From NCBI RefSeq assembly GCF_009296175.1, contig NZ_VOSK01000023.1:1-51568 (forward strand): DNA of 51,568 bases, given 5' to 3'. Below, one piece after another: positions 10,581-19,293 of the stretch (positions are counted from its first letter, which is position 1; the number at the start of each line of letters is the position of its first letter). Origin of the DNA: Microvirga tunisiensis. GTDB lineage: Bacteria > Pseudomonadota > Alphaproteobacteria > Rhizobiales > Beijerinckiaceae. Both the position numbers and the translations under genes were made by a program. The notes under the pieces were generated by a model. The model was not told the DNA's origin, searched no databases, and saw only the letters and a program-made list of their open reading frames with translations.

Positions 10581-11564
10581 ATGCATTCGCATCACCATTC
10601 GACCGGCCATCACCATCACGGGCATTCCCATGCCCCCCGCACCAGCTACGGGCGTGCCTTTGCCATCGGCATCGCGCTCAACCTCGCTTTCGTCATCATC
10701 GAGGCCGGCTACGGTTTCTGGGCCGATTCCATGGCCCTGCTCTCCGACGCCGGGCACAACTTGAGCGACGTGCTCGGCCTCGCCATCGCCTGGGGCGCGG
10801 CCCTGCTCGCGCGGCGCGGCCCGACGGAGCGCTTCACCTACGGTCTGCGCTCCAGCTCGATTCTGGCGGCGCTTTTCAACGCCCTCCTCCTGCTGGTGGC
10901 GGTGGGCGGCATCGTCTGGGAATCCGTCGGGCGCCTGATCGAACCGACGCCGGTTGCCGCAGGCGCCATGATGATCGTGGCGGGCATCGGCATCGTCGTG
11001 AACGGTTTTACCGCTTTCCTTTTCCTGGGTGGCCAGCACGATCTCAACATCCGCGGCGCCTTCCTGCACATGGTGGCGGATGCCGCCGTGTCCCTCGGCG
11101 TAGTTCTCGGCGGTCTCGCCATTCTCTGGACGGGCGCGAACTGGATCGATCCGGTGCTCAGTCTCGTCATCGCCGCCGTCATCGTCTGGGGCACCTGGAG
11201 CTTGCTGAAGCAGTCCCTGGCGCTCTCATTGCACGGCGTGCCGCGCGGCATCGCCGTTCCGGAAGTCAGGAAGGCGCTCGAGGCGATGCCGGGCGTTGAC
11301 CACGTCCATCACCTCCATGTCTGGGCGGTGAGCACCACCGAGACGGCGCTCACGGCGCATCTCGTCATGCCGAGCGGACATCCGGGCGACCGGTTTCTGG
11401 CGCAGGCGCAGCAGGATCTGAAGGCCCATTTCGGCATCGGGCACTCGACCCTGCAGATCGAGATCCACCGGCCAGGATCTCACGATCATGGCGCGGAATG
11501 CCCACTGGACCATCATGACCATGCCCATGAGGGGCACAATTCTGGTGGGCACCACCACCATTAG
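10581..11564 (+). CDS. Cation diffusion facilitator (Zn/Co/Cd efflux, CzcD/ZitB type)
   Basis: A 327-residue divalent-metal/proton antiporter in the inner membrane. Both ends are His-rich (HHHSTGHHHHGHSH at the start, HHDHAHEGHNSGGHHHH at the end) and would bind metal. The transmembrane zinc site shows as SDAGHNLSD in helix 2 and HMVADAAVS in helix 5, and a cytoplasmic domain carries VDHVHHLHVW. I prefer the ATG at 10581 over a TTG 15 bases upstream. It lies 17 bases after yejF on the same strand and may be co-transcribed, with no functional link that I can see. The exact metal is not determinable here. Confidence 0.9.
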   Translation: MHSHHHSTGHHHHGHSHAPRTSYGRAFAIGIALNLAFVIIEAGYGFWADSMALLSDAGHNLSDVLGLAIAWGAALLARRGPTERFTYGLRSSSILAALFNALLLLVAVGGIVWESVGRLIEPTPVAAGAMMIVAGIGIVVNGFTAFLFLGGQHDLNIRGAFLHMVADAAVSLGVVLGGLAILWTGANWIDPVLSLVIAAVIVWGTWSLLKQSLALSLHGVPRGIAVPEVRKALEAMPGVDHVHHLHVWAVSTTETALTAHLVMPSGHPGDRFLAQAQQDLKAHFGIGHSTLQIEIHRPGSHDHGAECPLDHHDHAHEGHNSGGHHHH

Positions 11565-11632
11565 AGAGCATCGCATCTTTTGCCGCGATGCCGTATCAGT
11601 CATGATTCTAGTGGCTTGAAGGACAAGAAGAC

Positions 11633-12943
11633 ATGCCTCGCGCTCTACTCATCGTGCTCGATTCCGTCGGCATCGGCGGAGCCGAGGATGCGGCTGCTTA
11701 CGGGGATGCCGGCGCCGATACGGTCGGGCACATCGCCGAGGCCTGTGCCGCGGGCCGGGGCGATCAGGCCGGTTTGCGCCGGGGTCCGCTTCACCTGCCG
11801 CACATGACGGCGCTCGGCCTCGGCCTTGCCGCCGAAGCCTCGACCGGACGCATGCCGCCGAACCTGGCACCGCAAGGAACGCTGAAAGGCGCCTGGGGTT
11901 ACGGCGTCGAGACCTCCAAGGGCAAGGACACGCCCTCGGGCCATTGGGAAATCGCAGGCGTCCCCGTGGCTTTCGACTGGGGTTATTTCCCGAATACCAT
12001 CCCGACGTTCCCGGAGGAGCTGACGGCGGCGCTCATCGAACGGGGCAATCTTCGCGGCATTCTCGGTGACAAGCATGCCTCCGGCACTGTCGTCATCGAC
12101 GAGTTCGGCGCGGAGCATCTGCGCACCGGCAAGCCGATCTTCTACACGTCCGTCGACAGCGTGCTGCAGATCGCCGCGCACGAGGAGACTTTCGGCCTGC
12201 AGCGGCTTTACGATCTCTGCCAGATTGGGCGCGAACTCTGCGATCCATACAAGATCGGCCGTGTGATCGCCCGCCCCTTTGTCGGCTCGCCCGAGAGCGG
12301 TTTCAAACGAACCGGCAACCGCAAGGATTTCGCCACGCCGCCACCGGCCGACACCATCCTCGACACCCTCGACACGGCAGGGCGCTCCATCGTGACCGTC
12401 GGCAAGATCGGCGACATCTTCGCCCATCGCAGAACGGGTCGGGAGGTGAAGCCCAATGGCAACGATGCCTGCCTGTCGGCCGCCATCGAGGCGTTGAAGG
12501 ATCTGCCCGATGGCGGCTTCGTGTTTGCCAATCTGGTCGATTTCGACAGCGAGTTCGGCCATCGTCGCGACATTCCCGGCTATGCCGCTGCGCTCGAGGC
12601 CTTCGACCGGCGCATCCCGGAGATCGAGGCAGCCCTCAAGGACGGCGACCTCGTCATCATCACCGCCGACCATGGCAATGACCCGTCATGGCAGGGCTCC
12701 GACCACACCCGCGAACACGTGCCGATCCTGAGCTTCGGCTCTGGATTGAAGCTTGGCGCCATCGGGCGGCGGGAGAGCTTTGCCGATATCGGGGCAAGCG
12801 TGCTCGCCCATCTGGGGGTTTCCCATAAAGGAATGGGAGCGCCTTGGCTCTTAGCCCTTTGTCATGGCCGGGCTTGTCCCGGCCGTCCCGGTTGTGGAAG
12901 CGTAGCGTTTCTCGCATCGGGATCACCGGCACGAGGCCGGTGA
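11633..12943 (+). CDS. deoB: Phosphopentomutase DeoB with a repeat-encoded C-terminal tail
   Basis: DeoB converts (deoxy)ribose-1-phosphate to the 5-phosphate, joining nucleoside phosphorolysis to central metabolism. The alkaline-phosphatase-fold metal sites are visible: [11 protein letters not shown] at the start, DTPSGHWE around the phosphorylated Thr, and [19 protein letters not shown] near the end. Family members are near 405 residues and usually stop soon after a motif like HGTSWL. Here GAPWL is followed by about 25 residues ([17 protein letters not shown] and on) encoded by dispersed repeat B1, so the native stop appears lost. AAGGA precedes the ATG. Its partner enzymes are in the - strand cluster at 20.7-30 kb. 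Confidence 0.93.
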   Translation: MPRALLIVLDSVGIGGAEDAAAYGDAGADTVGHIAEACAAGRGDQAGLRRGPLHLPHMTALGLGLAAEASTGRMPPNLAPQGTLKGAWGYGVETSKGKDTPSGHWEIAGVPVAFDWGYFPNTIPTFPEELTAALIERGNLRGILGDKHASGTVVIDEFGAEHLRTGKPIFYTSVDSVLQIAAHEETFGLQRLYDLCQIGRELCDPYKIGRVIARPFVGSPESGFKRTGNRKDFATPPPADTILDTLDTAGRSIVTVGKIGDIFAHRRTGREVKPNGNDACLSAAIEALKDLPDGGFVFANLVDFDSEFGHRRDIPGYAAALEAFDRRIPEIEAALKDGDLVIITADHGNDPSWQGSDHTREHVPILSFGSGLKLGAIGRRESFADIGASVLAHLGVSHKGMGAPWLLALCHGRACPGRPGCGSVAFLASGSPARGR

Positions 12944-12948
12944 TGACG
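12861..12948. repeat. Dispersed repeat family B, copy 1 (overlaps the deoB 3' end)
   Basis: Two palindromes: GTCATGGCCGGGCTTGTCCC with its partner GGCCG, then ATCGGGATCACCGGCAC and GAGGCCGGTGATGACG. Close copies are at 20551-20640 and 47295-47384. It encodes the extra C-terminal residues of DeoB and the deoB stop codon. Confidence 0.88.
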
Positions 12949-13108
12949 TGAGGACAGTTGCAGAAAGTCCCGAGAAAAGGCCAAGCCGCCGCATCCCTCC
13001 CCAGTGCCATTGACGGCACCGAAACTTTGGATCAGTCTTCCAAAGATCGTATGGAGGCTCTCCGGCGATCAGTGGGGGAGTCTTCCCGTTTCGCGTGGAA
13101 GATCGTTC

Positions 13109-14371
13109 ATGAGCTCGCCTAACCGCTCGACCCATATCCGGCTCACCTCCCATCCCGAGCCGAACGCAGGCACCATCAAGCATCCGATCAAATGGGGGGC
13201 CGAGGACCCACAGGTCCGGGGTCCGGTCGTCGGCACCGTCACCAACCCGGCCGACCGCAACGTGATCGGCGCCCATGGCGGCTCCTATTCCCTCTACCGG
13301 GCGCTGGCCATCTCCGCCCGGGCGCTCAACCCGCTGGCGCGGCCCGATCTTCACAACACGCACCCGACCGCCGAAATCGGCCCGCATCCGCAATGGTTCG
13401 AGCCGGGCAGGATCGTGTCCCTCGACCCCTGGGGCCATATGGTCGGCGAGATCTACAAGGACGAGATCGCCGCCGGCCTCGACATCCGTCCCAGCATCGC
13501 GGTCACCAAGGCGCGTCTCAACATGCCCGAGATCCTTGGCGCCATGGGGGCGAAGCGCCTCAAGGCCGATGGTGGTTTCCTGCATGAATCGGGCGACATC
13601 TCGGTGACGAAGATCGCGGTCGATCCGGTCTGGTATCTGCCCGGCATCGCCCAGCGCTTCGGCTGCTCCGAGGGCGAGCTGCGCCGCACCCTTTTCGAGC
13701 AGACCGGCGGCATGTTCCCCGAGCTCGTCACCCGTCCCGATATGAGCGTGTTCCTGCCGCCCATCGGCAACATCACGGTCTATGTGATGGGTGATGTGGC
13801 CCGCCTGAGCGACCCCAAGACCCGCATTGCCTGCCGCGTCCATGACGAGTGCAACGGCTCCGACGTGTTCGGCTCCGACATCTGCACCTGCCGGCCCTAT
13901 CTCGTGCACGGCATCGAGGAATGCGTCCGGGAAGCTCAAGGTGGCGGCGTCGGCGTGATCGCCTATAACCGCAAGGAAGGCCGCGCGCTCGGCGAGGTGA
14001 CCAAGTTCCTCGTCTACAATGCCCGCAAGCGGCAGGAAGGCGGCGACCAGGCCTCCACCTATTTCGAGCGCACAGAATGCGTGGCCGGAGTGCAGGATGC
14101 GCGCTTCCAGCAGCTCATGCCCGATGTGCTGCACTGGCTCGGCATCCGCCGCATCGACCGGCTCATGTCCATGTCCAACATGAAGTACGATGCCATCACC
14201 GGCTCGGGCATCGAGGTGGTGGAGCGCGTGCCGATCCCGGCCGAGCTGGTGCCGCCGGATGCGCAGGTGGAGTTGGAGGCAAAGAAGGCCGCAGGCTATT
14301 ACACGCCCGACGGCGCGCCCGATGCATCGGAGTTGGACAAGGTGAAGGGACGCGATCTGGAGCGGTTCTGA
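13109..14371 (+). CDS. urc1: GTP cyclohydrolase II-like protein, Urc1-type (uracil catabolism)
   Basis: A 420-residue protein with a GTP cyclohydrolase II domain in its second half. The zinc site is CRVHDEC followed by SDICTCRPYL, and NRKEGRALGEVTKFL and the active-site-like STYFERTE match the RibA fold. The first half (IKWGAEDPQVRGPVVGTVTN, RNVIGAHGGSYSLYRALAIS) is absent from riboflavin enzymes and marks the Urc1/Urg1 group, named in yeast and Aspergillus uracil catabolism. No DHBP synthase domain or other riboflavin gene is near. Urc1 genes pair with urc4 (DUF1688) and a uracil phosphoribosyltransferase gene, exactly the next two genes here. The ATG at 13109 is chosen from homology and GGAAG upstream. 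The true substrate is unproven. Confidence 0.86.
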   Translation: MSSPNRSTHIRLTSHPEPNAGTIKHPIKWGAEDPQVRGPVVGTVTNPADRNVIGAHGGSYSLYRALAISARALNPLARPDLHNTHPTAEIGPHPQWFEPGRIVSLDPWGHMVGEIYKDEIAAGLDIRPSIAVTKARLNMPEILGAMGAKRLKADGGFLHESGDISVTKIAVDPVWYLPGIAQRFGCSEGELRRTLFEQTGGMFPELVTRPDMSVFLPPIGNITVYVMGDVARLSDPKTRIACRVHDECNGSDVFGSDICTCRPYLVHGIEECVREAQGGGVGVIAYNRKEGRALGEVTKFLVYNARKRQEGGDQASTYFERTECVAGVQDARFQQLMPDVLHWLGIRRIDRLMSMSNMKYDAITGSGIEVVERVPIPAELVPPDAQVELEAKKAAGYYTPDGAPDASELDKVKGRDLERF

Positions 14372-14376
14372 CGCCG

Positions 14377-14516
14377 AGCGCATCGCGCGGACCCGAAGGG
14401 CCACGCCAGTGAAAAGTGGCCCCGGTTTTCACCCCTGAGCGATGCGCTCAGGGCGAATTGAAGCATCGGATTGATCCCAAAAATGAAAGCCGCTTTTGGG
14501 TCCGATGCTCTGGCCT
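14377..14516. repeat. Dispersed palindromic repeat, family A, copy 2 (urc1-urc4 gap)
   Basis: Same two-palindrome layout as copy 1. AGCGCATCGCGCGG and GAAAAGTGGCCCCGGTTTTC lead to GAGCGATGCGCTC, then AGCATCGGATTGATCCCAAA and GCTTTTGGGTCCGATGCT. About 20 bases (ACCCGAAGGGCCACGCCAGT) are inserted in the first palindrome relative to other copies. It fills most of the 235-base gap between urc1 and urc4. Confidence 0.85.
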
Positions 14517-14606
14517 TAACCTTCTCGTCAAACGGCTGAGCGCCGGAATGCTGCGCTCAGCCGAGACTGTGCTATCGCTCTCGGCACGAGAGCAGCGGAG
14601 CCCTGC

Positions 14607-15860
14607 GTGACGGACCAGCCCAATCTTTCTCCAGAAACCCAAGCCGCCCGAAGCCTGTTGTCCGCCGCAGCCGTGCGGGAGCGGTCCCATCAGCTTCTGC
14701 AAGCAGGGCTCGAGGGTCGCCTCAAGCATTTCACGGTCGATCTCGACCGGCTTGAGCCCTGTGCCGACGAGGTCGTGGCCACGATCCGCCAGGCCTATCC
14801 TTCCCTCGAGATTCCGTTCCATGCCCGCTGGCGCCATTTCTCCGCCGGCGGCCATGATCGCTGGGATGCGGTGATGCACGGCGCCCCCTGGGAGAGCGCC
14901 GCCGACATGGCCCGCTCCGCCTTCGATCTCGCCATCGTCTCGGTCCTGCTCGATGCCGGTGCGGGGGCGCAGTGGCGCTACGAGGAGGGCCGCACCGGCG
15001 AAATCTATATCCGCTCCGAGGGGCTTGCGGTCGCAAGCTTCGACATGTTCTTGAGCGGCGCCTTTTCCAGCAAGCCGGAGGATCCCTTCCGCGTCGATGC
15101 GGATGTGCTGATGACGCTGACCGCGGAGGATCTCGCCTCCGGTTTCCAGGTCTCGGCCGACAACCCGCTCGTCGGGCTCGAAGGCCGCGCCGCTCTTCTC
15201 AATCGTCTGGGGCGCGTCGTCGCAACGAACCCCGATATTTTCGGGCAGGTCGACGATCCTCGCCCAGGCGGGCTCTTCGACGTCATTGCCGCCACGGCCG
15301 AAAGCGACGGCATCAGGGCGACCTCGATCCTGGAGGCGCTGCTCACCCATCTCGGGCCGATCTGGCCCGGCCGCATCACGCTCGGCGGCATCGATCTCGG
15401 CGATACCTGGCGCCATCCTCTGATCGAGGCGCCGGATGCCACGAAGGGGCTCATCCCCTTCCACAAACTGTCCCAGTGGCTCTCCTATTCGCTGATCGAG
15501 CCGCTCGAATGGGCGGGCTTTGCCGTTGTCGATATCGACGGTCTCACGGGCCTGCCAGAATACCGCAACGGTGGCCTTTTTCTCGACACGGGCGTGATCG
15601 CCCTGAAGGATGCGGCGGACGCCACGCGCGCCCATGCGGTGGATTCGGAACTCGTCGTCGAATGGCGGGCCTTGACCGTGGCCCTTCTCGACCGCATTGC
15701 CGATCCCATCCGCACGAAGCTAGGATTCGCCGCGGAGGACTTTCCCTTGGCCAAGGTGCTGGAAGGCGGCACCTGGGCGACAGGGCGGAGGCTTGCGAAG
15801 GAGAAGCGCGGCGACGGCTCGCCCCCTCTCAGCGTGATCAGTGACGGGACAGTGTTTTAG
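14607..15860 (+). CDS. urc4: URC4/Urg3 family protein (DUF1688)
   Basis: A 417-residue protein of the DUF1688 family, known as Urc4 in Lachancea and Urg3 in Aspergillus, where it is needed for use of uracil as a nitrogen source. Its chemistry is not established. Recognisable stretches are FTVDLDRLEPCADEVVATIR, IPFHARWRHFSAGG, the central RPGGLFDVI, FHKLSQWLSYSLIEPLEW and NGGLFLDTGVI. There is no signal peptide or membrane segment, so it is cytoplasmic. The start is a GTG with GCGGAG upstream. It sits between Urc1 and uracil phosphoribosyltransferase genes on the same strand, which strongly supports a role in uracil breakdown. Confidence 0.88.
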   Translation: MTDQPNLSPETQAARSLLSAAAVRERSHQLLQAGLEGRLKHFTVDLDRLEPCADEVVATIRQAYPSLEIPFHARWRHFSAGGHDRWDAVMHGAPWESAADMARSAFDLAIVSVLLDAGAGAQWRYEEGRTGEIYIRSEGLAVASFDMFLSGAFSSKPEDPFRVDADVLMTLTAEDLASGFQVSADNPLVGLEGRAALLNRLGRVVATNPDIFGQVDDPRPGGLFDVIAATAESDGIRATSILEALLTHLGPIWPGRITLGGIDLGDTWRHPLIEAPDATKGLIPFHKLSQWLSYSLIEPLEWAGFAVVDIDGLTGLPEYRNGGLFLDTGVIALKDAADATRAHAVDSELVVEWRALTVALLDRIADPIRTKLGFAAEDFPLAKVLEGGTWATGRRLAKEKRGDGSPPLSVISDGTVF

Positions 15861-15896
15861 CTGAATCAGCATACGACGATCAAAGAGGGAAAAAAC

Positions 15897-16526
15897 ATGC
15901 AGGGCGTCACGGTGGTCGATCATCCGCTGGTTCAGCACAAGCTGACCCTGATGCGGGACAAGGAACGCTCGACGAAGGGCTTCCGCCAGCTCCTCAACGA
16001 GATTGGCATGCTGCTCTGCTATGAGGTCACCCGCGACCTGCCCATCGAGCGCATCCGGATCGAGACGCCGCTCACCACCATGGAAGGCGCGCAGATCGCC
16101 GGCAAGAAGCTCGTTTTCGCCCCCATCCTGCGTGCGGGTGTCGGCTTCCTCGATGGCATGCTCACGCTGGTTCCCGCCGCGCGCGTCGCCCATATCGGCC
16201 TCTACCGCGATCCGGAATCGCTCCAGGCCGTCGAATATTACTTCAAGGCCCCGTCCGATCTCGCCGACCGCATGGTGCTGGTGCTCGACCCCATGCTGGC
16301 GACCGCGAACTCGGCCGTGGCGGCCATCGACCGGCTGAAGGAGCGCGGCGCCAAGGATCTGCGCTTCGTCTGTCTGCTCGCGGCGCCCGAGGGCATCGAG
16401 AAGCTGCGCGGCGCGCACCCGGACGTGGATATCTGGACCGCCTCCATCGACGAGCGCCTCAACGACCACGGCTATATCGTGCCGGGCCTAGGCGATGCCG
16501 GCGACCGGATGTACGGAACGCGCTGA
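15897..16526 (+). CDS. upp: Uracil phosphoribosyltransferase
   Basis: Upp converts uracil and PRPP to UMP. The 209 residues match the family length. The PRPP-binding loop is [17 protein letters not shown], and the C-terminal uracil-binding region is [18 protein letters not shown] good Shine-Dalgarno (AAGAGGGA) precedes the ATG, 36 bases after urc4. In the URC pathway a uracil phosphoribosyltransferase is required, which suggests that the ring is opened after attachment to ribose phosphate. Here upp may therefore serve both salvage and catabolism. Confidence 0.95.
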   Translation: MQGVTVVDHPLVQHKLTLMRDKERSTKGFRQLLNEIGMLLCYEVTRDLPIERIRIETPLTTMEGAQIAGKKLVFAPILRAGVGFLDGMLTLVPAARVAHIGLYRDPESLQAVEYYFKAPSDLADRMVLVLDPMLATANSAVAAIDRLKERGAKDLRFVCLLAAPEGIEKLRGAHPDVDIWTASIDERLNDHGYIVPGLGDAGDRMYGTR

Positions 16527-16573
16527 CGCTTCAGGCGATTTCCTTTCGCAATTCCAATGAGGGATCATCCGCC

Positions 16574-17476
16574 TTGCGCTTCATCGTCGCCGATTGGGGA
16601 ACGACCCGCTTTCGTGGCTATCTGATCGAGAACGAAACCGTTCTCGACGAGGTCTCATCGAATGAGGGTGTCTCGGCCCTGCAAAAGGGCCAGCACCGTG
16701 ACGTTTTCTCGCGCCAATGCGGGAGATGGCTCGAGGCCGAGCCCGATGCACCGGTGCTGCTCGTCGGCATGGTGGGGAGCCGCGAAGGCTGGGTTGAGGC
16801 GCCATACGCCACCTGCCCTGCAGGCCCGGCCGAAATCGCCCAGGCGCTCGTGCCCGTGGATCTGGAGAACGGCCGCAAGGGCTACATCATCCCCGGCCTG
16901 TTCTGCGAGCCCGCTCCCGGCACGGCCGACGTCATGCGCGGTGAGGAGACGCTGGCTCTGGGTGCGGGCGTCGAGAACGGATTGATCTGCTCGGCAGGCA
17001 CCCATCCGAAATGGATCGCGATGAAGGACGGTCGCATCGAGCGCTTCGCCACCTACATGACCGGCGAGATGTACGGGCTGCTGCGCGAGCATTCCATGAT
17101 CGGCCGCCCGGCCACCGAGCCGGAAGACCCGAAAGGCTTCGATCTCGGGATCGATGCCGCCGAGCGCAACAGCGGCGAGAACCGGGTCGGCCTGCTCCAT
17201 CTTCTTTTCAGCGCCCGCGCGGCGGTCGTCTCGCGCCGCATGGACAGCAATCTGCTCGCACCCTACCTGTCTGGCCTTCTCACGGGCGACGAGATCAACG
17301 GAGCCTTGGCGCAGTTCGGTCGCCCCTCCTCCGTCACCATCTTGGCCGAACCGGGCCGCGCCGATCTCTATGTCCACGCGCTCGAGCGCCACGGCATCAA
17401 GGCTGAGATCAAGGTGCCGCAACAAGCGCTGATCGCGGGCCTCGCCCGGATCGTGCGGCAGCACGCGTTGGGCTGA
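16574..17476 (+). CDS. dgoK: 2-dehydro-3-deoxygalactonokinase
   Basis: A 300-residue sugar kinase of the DgoK family, which phosphorylates 2-keto-3-deoxygalactonate in the De Ley-Doudoroff pathway. Family features are the N-terminal VADWGTTRFRGYLI, VLLVGMVGSREGW, IIPGLFCEPAPGTADVMRGE, the central CSAGTHPKW and YMTGEMYGLL. The start is TTG, with GAGGGAT about 9 bases upstream. No aldolase (dgoA) or dehydratase (dgoD) gene is in the window, so pathway context is lacking. It follows upp by 47 bases on the same strand, and co-transcription is possible. Confidence 0.9.
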   Translation: MRFIVADWGTTRFRGYLIENETVLDEVSSNEGVSALQKGQHRDVFSRQCGRWLEAEPDAPVLLVGMVGSREGWVEAPYATCPAGPAEIAQALVPVDLENGRKGYIIPGLFCEPAPGTADVMRGEETLALGAGVENGLICSAGTHPKWIAMKDGRIERFATYMTGEMYGLLREHSMIGRPATEPEDPKGFDLGIDAAERNSGENRVGLLHLLFSARAAVVSRRMDSNLLAPYLSGLLTGDEINGALAQFGRPSSVTILAEPGRADLYVHALERHGIKAEIKVPQQALIAGLARIVRQHALG

Positions 17477-17484
17477 CCACACGG

Positions 17485-17664
17485 GTCATTCCGGGGCCGC
17501 GCAAGCGGAGCCCCCGAGCCCATGACCGCTGAGGATTCTTCGTTCTGTCAGAACGGTGTTTATGGATGCCCGCCTGCGCGGGAATGACAATGTTGCGCTT
17601 CCTGCGCCTCATCCTGCACGCGATCCCGGATCGTCGCTCTGCTCCGTCCAGGATGACATGCGCG
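17485..17664. repeat. Mosaic of dispersed repeats (families C and relatives) before the aminopeptidase gene
   Basis: The gap 17477-17724 contains no gene I can support. It holds GTCATTCCGGGGCCGCGCAA with its inverted partner CCCCCGAGCCCATGACC, then GCCCGCCTGCGCGGGAATGA, then CATCCTGCACGCGATCCCGG to GTCCAGGATGACATG. Related pieces occur at 20500-20550 and 47118-47285. An in-frame extension of the aminopeptidase ORF back to 17566 (starting MPACAGMT) is encoded by this repeat and is not credible protein. Confidence 0.75.
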
Positions 17665-17724
17665 GCTTCACCCCTTAAAACCTCACCTCAAGCAATCGTC
17701 CTTAACCGTCCAGGTCAAAACCCC

Positions 17725-19107
17725 ATGCCCCACCCTCTCCTCGCCTCAGCGACTGATACCTCGAAGCCCATCTGGCTGGTGACCGAACAGACATGGGCGG
17801 ACATTTCCGGACAGCTGCCCCAGATCGCGCAAGGCTTCGCGAAGGCGCAAGGGTTCGAGGGCAAAGCCGGGAGCCACTGCCTGCTCCCAGGTGCCGATGG
17901 CGGACTCATGGGCATCGTCTTCGGCCTCAACGGCGCAGATGCCAAGCACAACGATCCGTTTCTCGTCGGCAAGCTTCCGACCCTGTTGCCGGATGGCGTC
18001 TATCGCTTTGAATCGGATGCGCCGAACCCGACGCTGGCGACCCTTGCCTGGCTGCTGGGAGCCTACAGCTTCGACCGCTACCGCAAGCGCAGCGAGAAGA
18101 CCGTTCGTCTCGTGACGCCGAAGGGCGTCGATACCGAGGAAGTCTCGCACATTGCGAATGCGGTCGTGACGAGCCGCGATCTCGTCAATACGCCGACCAG
18201 CGATCTCGGCCCCGATGGCATCGAAGCTGCCGCACGTCAATTGGCGGAGCGGCATGGCGCCTCCTTCAAGTGCATCGTCGGCGACGATCTTCTGAAACAG
18301 AACTTCCCCATGATCCATGCGGTCGGCCGTGCATCGGCCACGCCTCCGCGTCTCATCGATTTCACCTGGGGCAAAGCCGATGTGCCGCGCGTCACGCTCG
18401 TCGGCAAGGGCGTCGCCTTCGATACCGGCGGTCTCGACATCAAGCCAGCCTCCTCCATGCTGCTCATGCGCAAGGATATGGGCGGCGCGGCCGCGACCCT
18501 TGCGCTTGCCTCCATGATCATGGACGCGAAACTCCCGGTGCGCCTGCGCGTGCTGATTCCGGCGGTCGAGAACTCGATCTCCAGCAATGCCTTTCGCCCC
18601 GGCGACATTCTCAGCAGCCGCAAGGGCATCTCTGTCGAGATCGGCAACACGGATGCGGAAGGCCGGCTCATCCTGGCCGATGCCCTGGCGCTGGCGGACG
18701 AGGAGAACCCTGACCTCCTCGTCGATTTCGCGACACTCACCGGCGCGGCCCGCGTGGCGCTCGGGCCTGAGCTGCCGCCCTTCTATACCGATGACGATGC
18801 GCTCGCCACCGACATCGCCCGCCATGGCACCGCGGTGAACGATCCCGTGTGGCGCATGCCGCTCTGGACGCCCTATCAGAGCCAGCTCGATTCCAAGTTC
18901 GCCGACATGAACAATACCGGTGGACCGATGGGCGGCTCGATCACCGCCGCCCTGTTCCTGCGTCGCTTCGTGTCGGCAGCGAAGGCGCATGTGCATTTCG
19001 ACATCTTCGCCTGGAACAACTCGACCAAGCCTGCGCGGCCCGAGGGCGGCGAGGTCCAGGCGGCGCGCGCGCTGTATTCTCTCCTAAGGGAACGCTACGC
19101 GTCTTAA
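17725..19107 (+). CDS. M17 leucyl aminopeptidase family protein
   Basis: A 460-residue cytosolic metallo-aminopeptidase that releases N-terminal residues from peptides. The two-metal centre is seen in VGKGVAFDTGGLDIKP (K228 and D233) and the signature NTDAEGRLILADAL (308 onward). KDMGGAAATLAL and FATLTGAARVALG are also typical. The N-terminal domain is shorter and unlike E. coli PepA, as in the alphaproteobacterial subgroup. The ATG at 17725 (MPHPLLASAT) is chosen because upstream codons are repeat sequence. It is followed on the same strand by marR and NlpC/P60 genes. Confidence 0.9.
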   Translation: MPHPLLASATDTSKPIWLVTEQTWADISGQLPQIAQGFAKAQGFEGKAGSHCLLPGADGGLMGIVFGLNGADAKHNDPFLVGKLPTLLPDGVYRFESDAPNPTLATLAWLLGAYSFDRYRKRSEKTVRLVTPKGVDTEEVSHIANAVVTSRDLVNTPTSDLGPDGIEAAARQLAERHGASFKCIVGDDLLKQNFPMIHAVGRASATPPRLIDFTWGKADVPRVTLVGKGVAFDTGGLDIKPASSMLLMRKDMGGAAATLALASMIMDAKLPVRLRVLIPAVENSISSNAFRPGDILSSRKGISVEIGNTDAEGRLILADALALADEENPDLLVDFATLTGAARVALGPELPPFYTDDDALATDIARHGTAVNDPVWRMPLWTPYQSQLDSKFADMNNTGGPMGGSITAALFLRRFVSAAKAHVHFDIFAWNNSTKPARPEGGEVQAARALYSLLRERYAS

Positions 19108-19181
19108 GCATACCAGCAGGCATCAGTTGCGCCGTTCGTTCGGGTTCAGAAGAATACGGCTCCGAAACGAACGGTGCGGCT

Positions 19182-19293
19182 CTGCGCGTCGTGCGGGAAA
19201 GTGGGCCCGGTTTTCCGTGCCTAACGATGCGCCGCTAAGGGGTTGAGCATCGGATCAATCCCAAAAGTGGTGTCCATTTTTGGTCCGGTGCTT
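19182..19293. repeat. Dispersed palindromic repeat, family A, copy 3 (leader of the marR gene)
   Basis: TGCGCGTCGTGCGGGAAAGT and GGGCCCGGTTTTCCG lead to AACGATGCGC, then GAGCATCGGATCAATCCCAA and CATTTTTGGTCCGGTGCT. The repeat ends at the base before the most likely marR ATG, so it forms the complete leader of that gene. Confidence 0.82.

Noticed and set aside
11568..11591. Hairpin GCATCGC/GCGATGC between the cation efflux gene and deoB as a terminator
   Set aside because: The stem is short, the loop is 10 bases and no T-run follows. It may be a fragment of a repeat, but support is thin.
13004..13108. A longer Urc1 starting at GTG 13004
   Set aside because: The extra 35 residues do not look like the family N-terminus, and the ATG at 13109 has a better ribosome-binding site.
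17566..17724. A 53-residue N-terminal extension of the M17 aminopeptidase
   Set aside because: The extension is encoded by dispersed repeats and contains no recognisable signal or domain.
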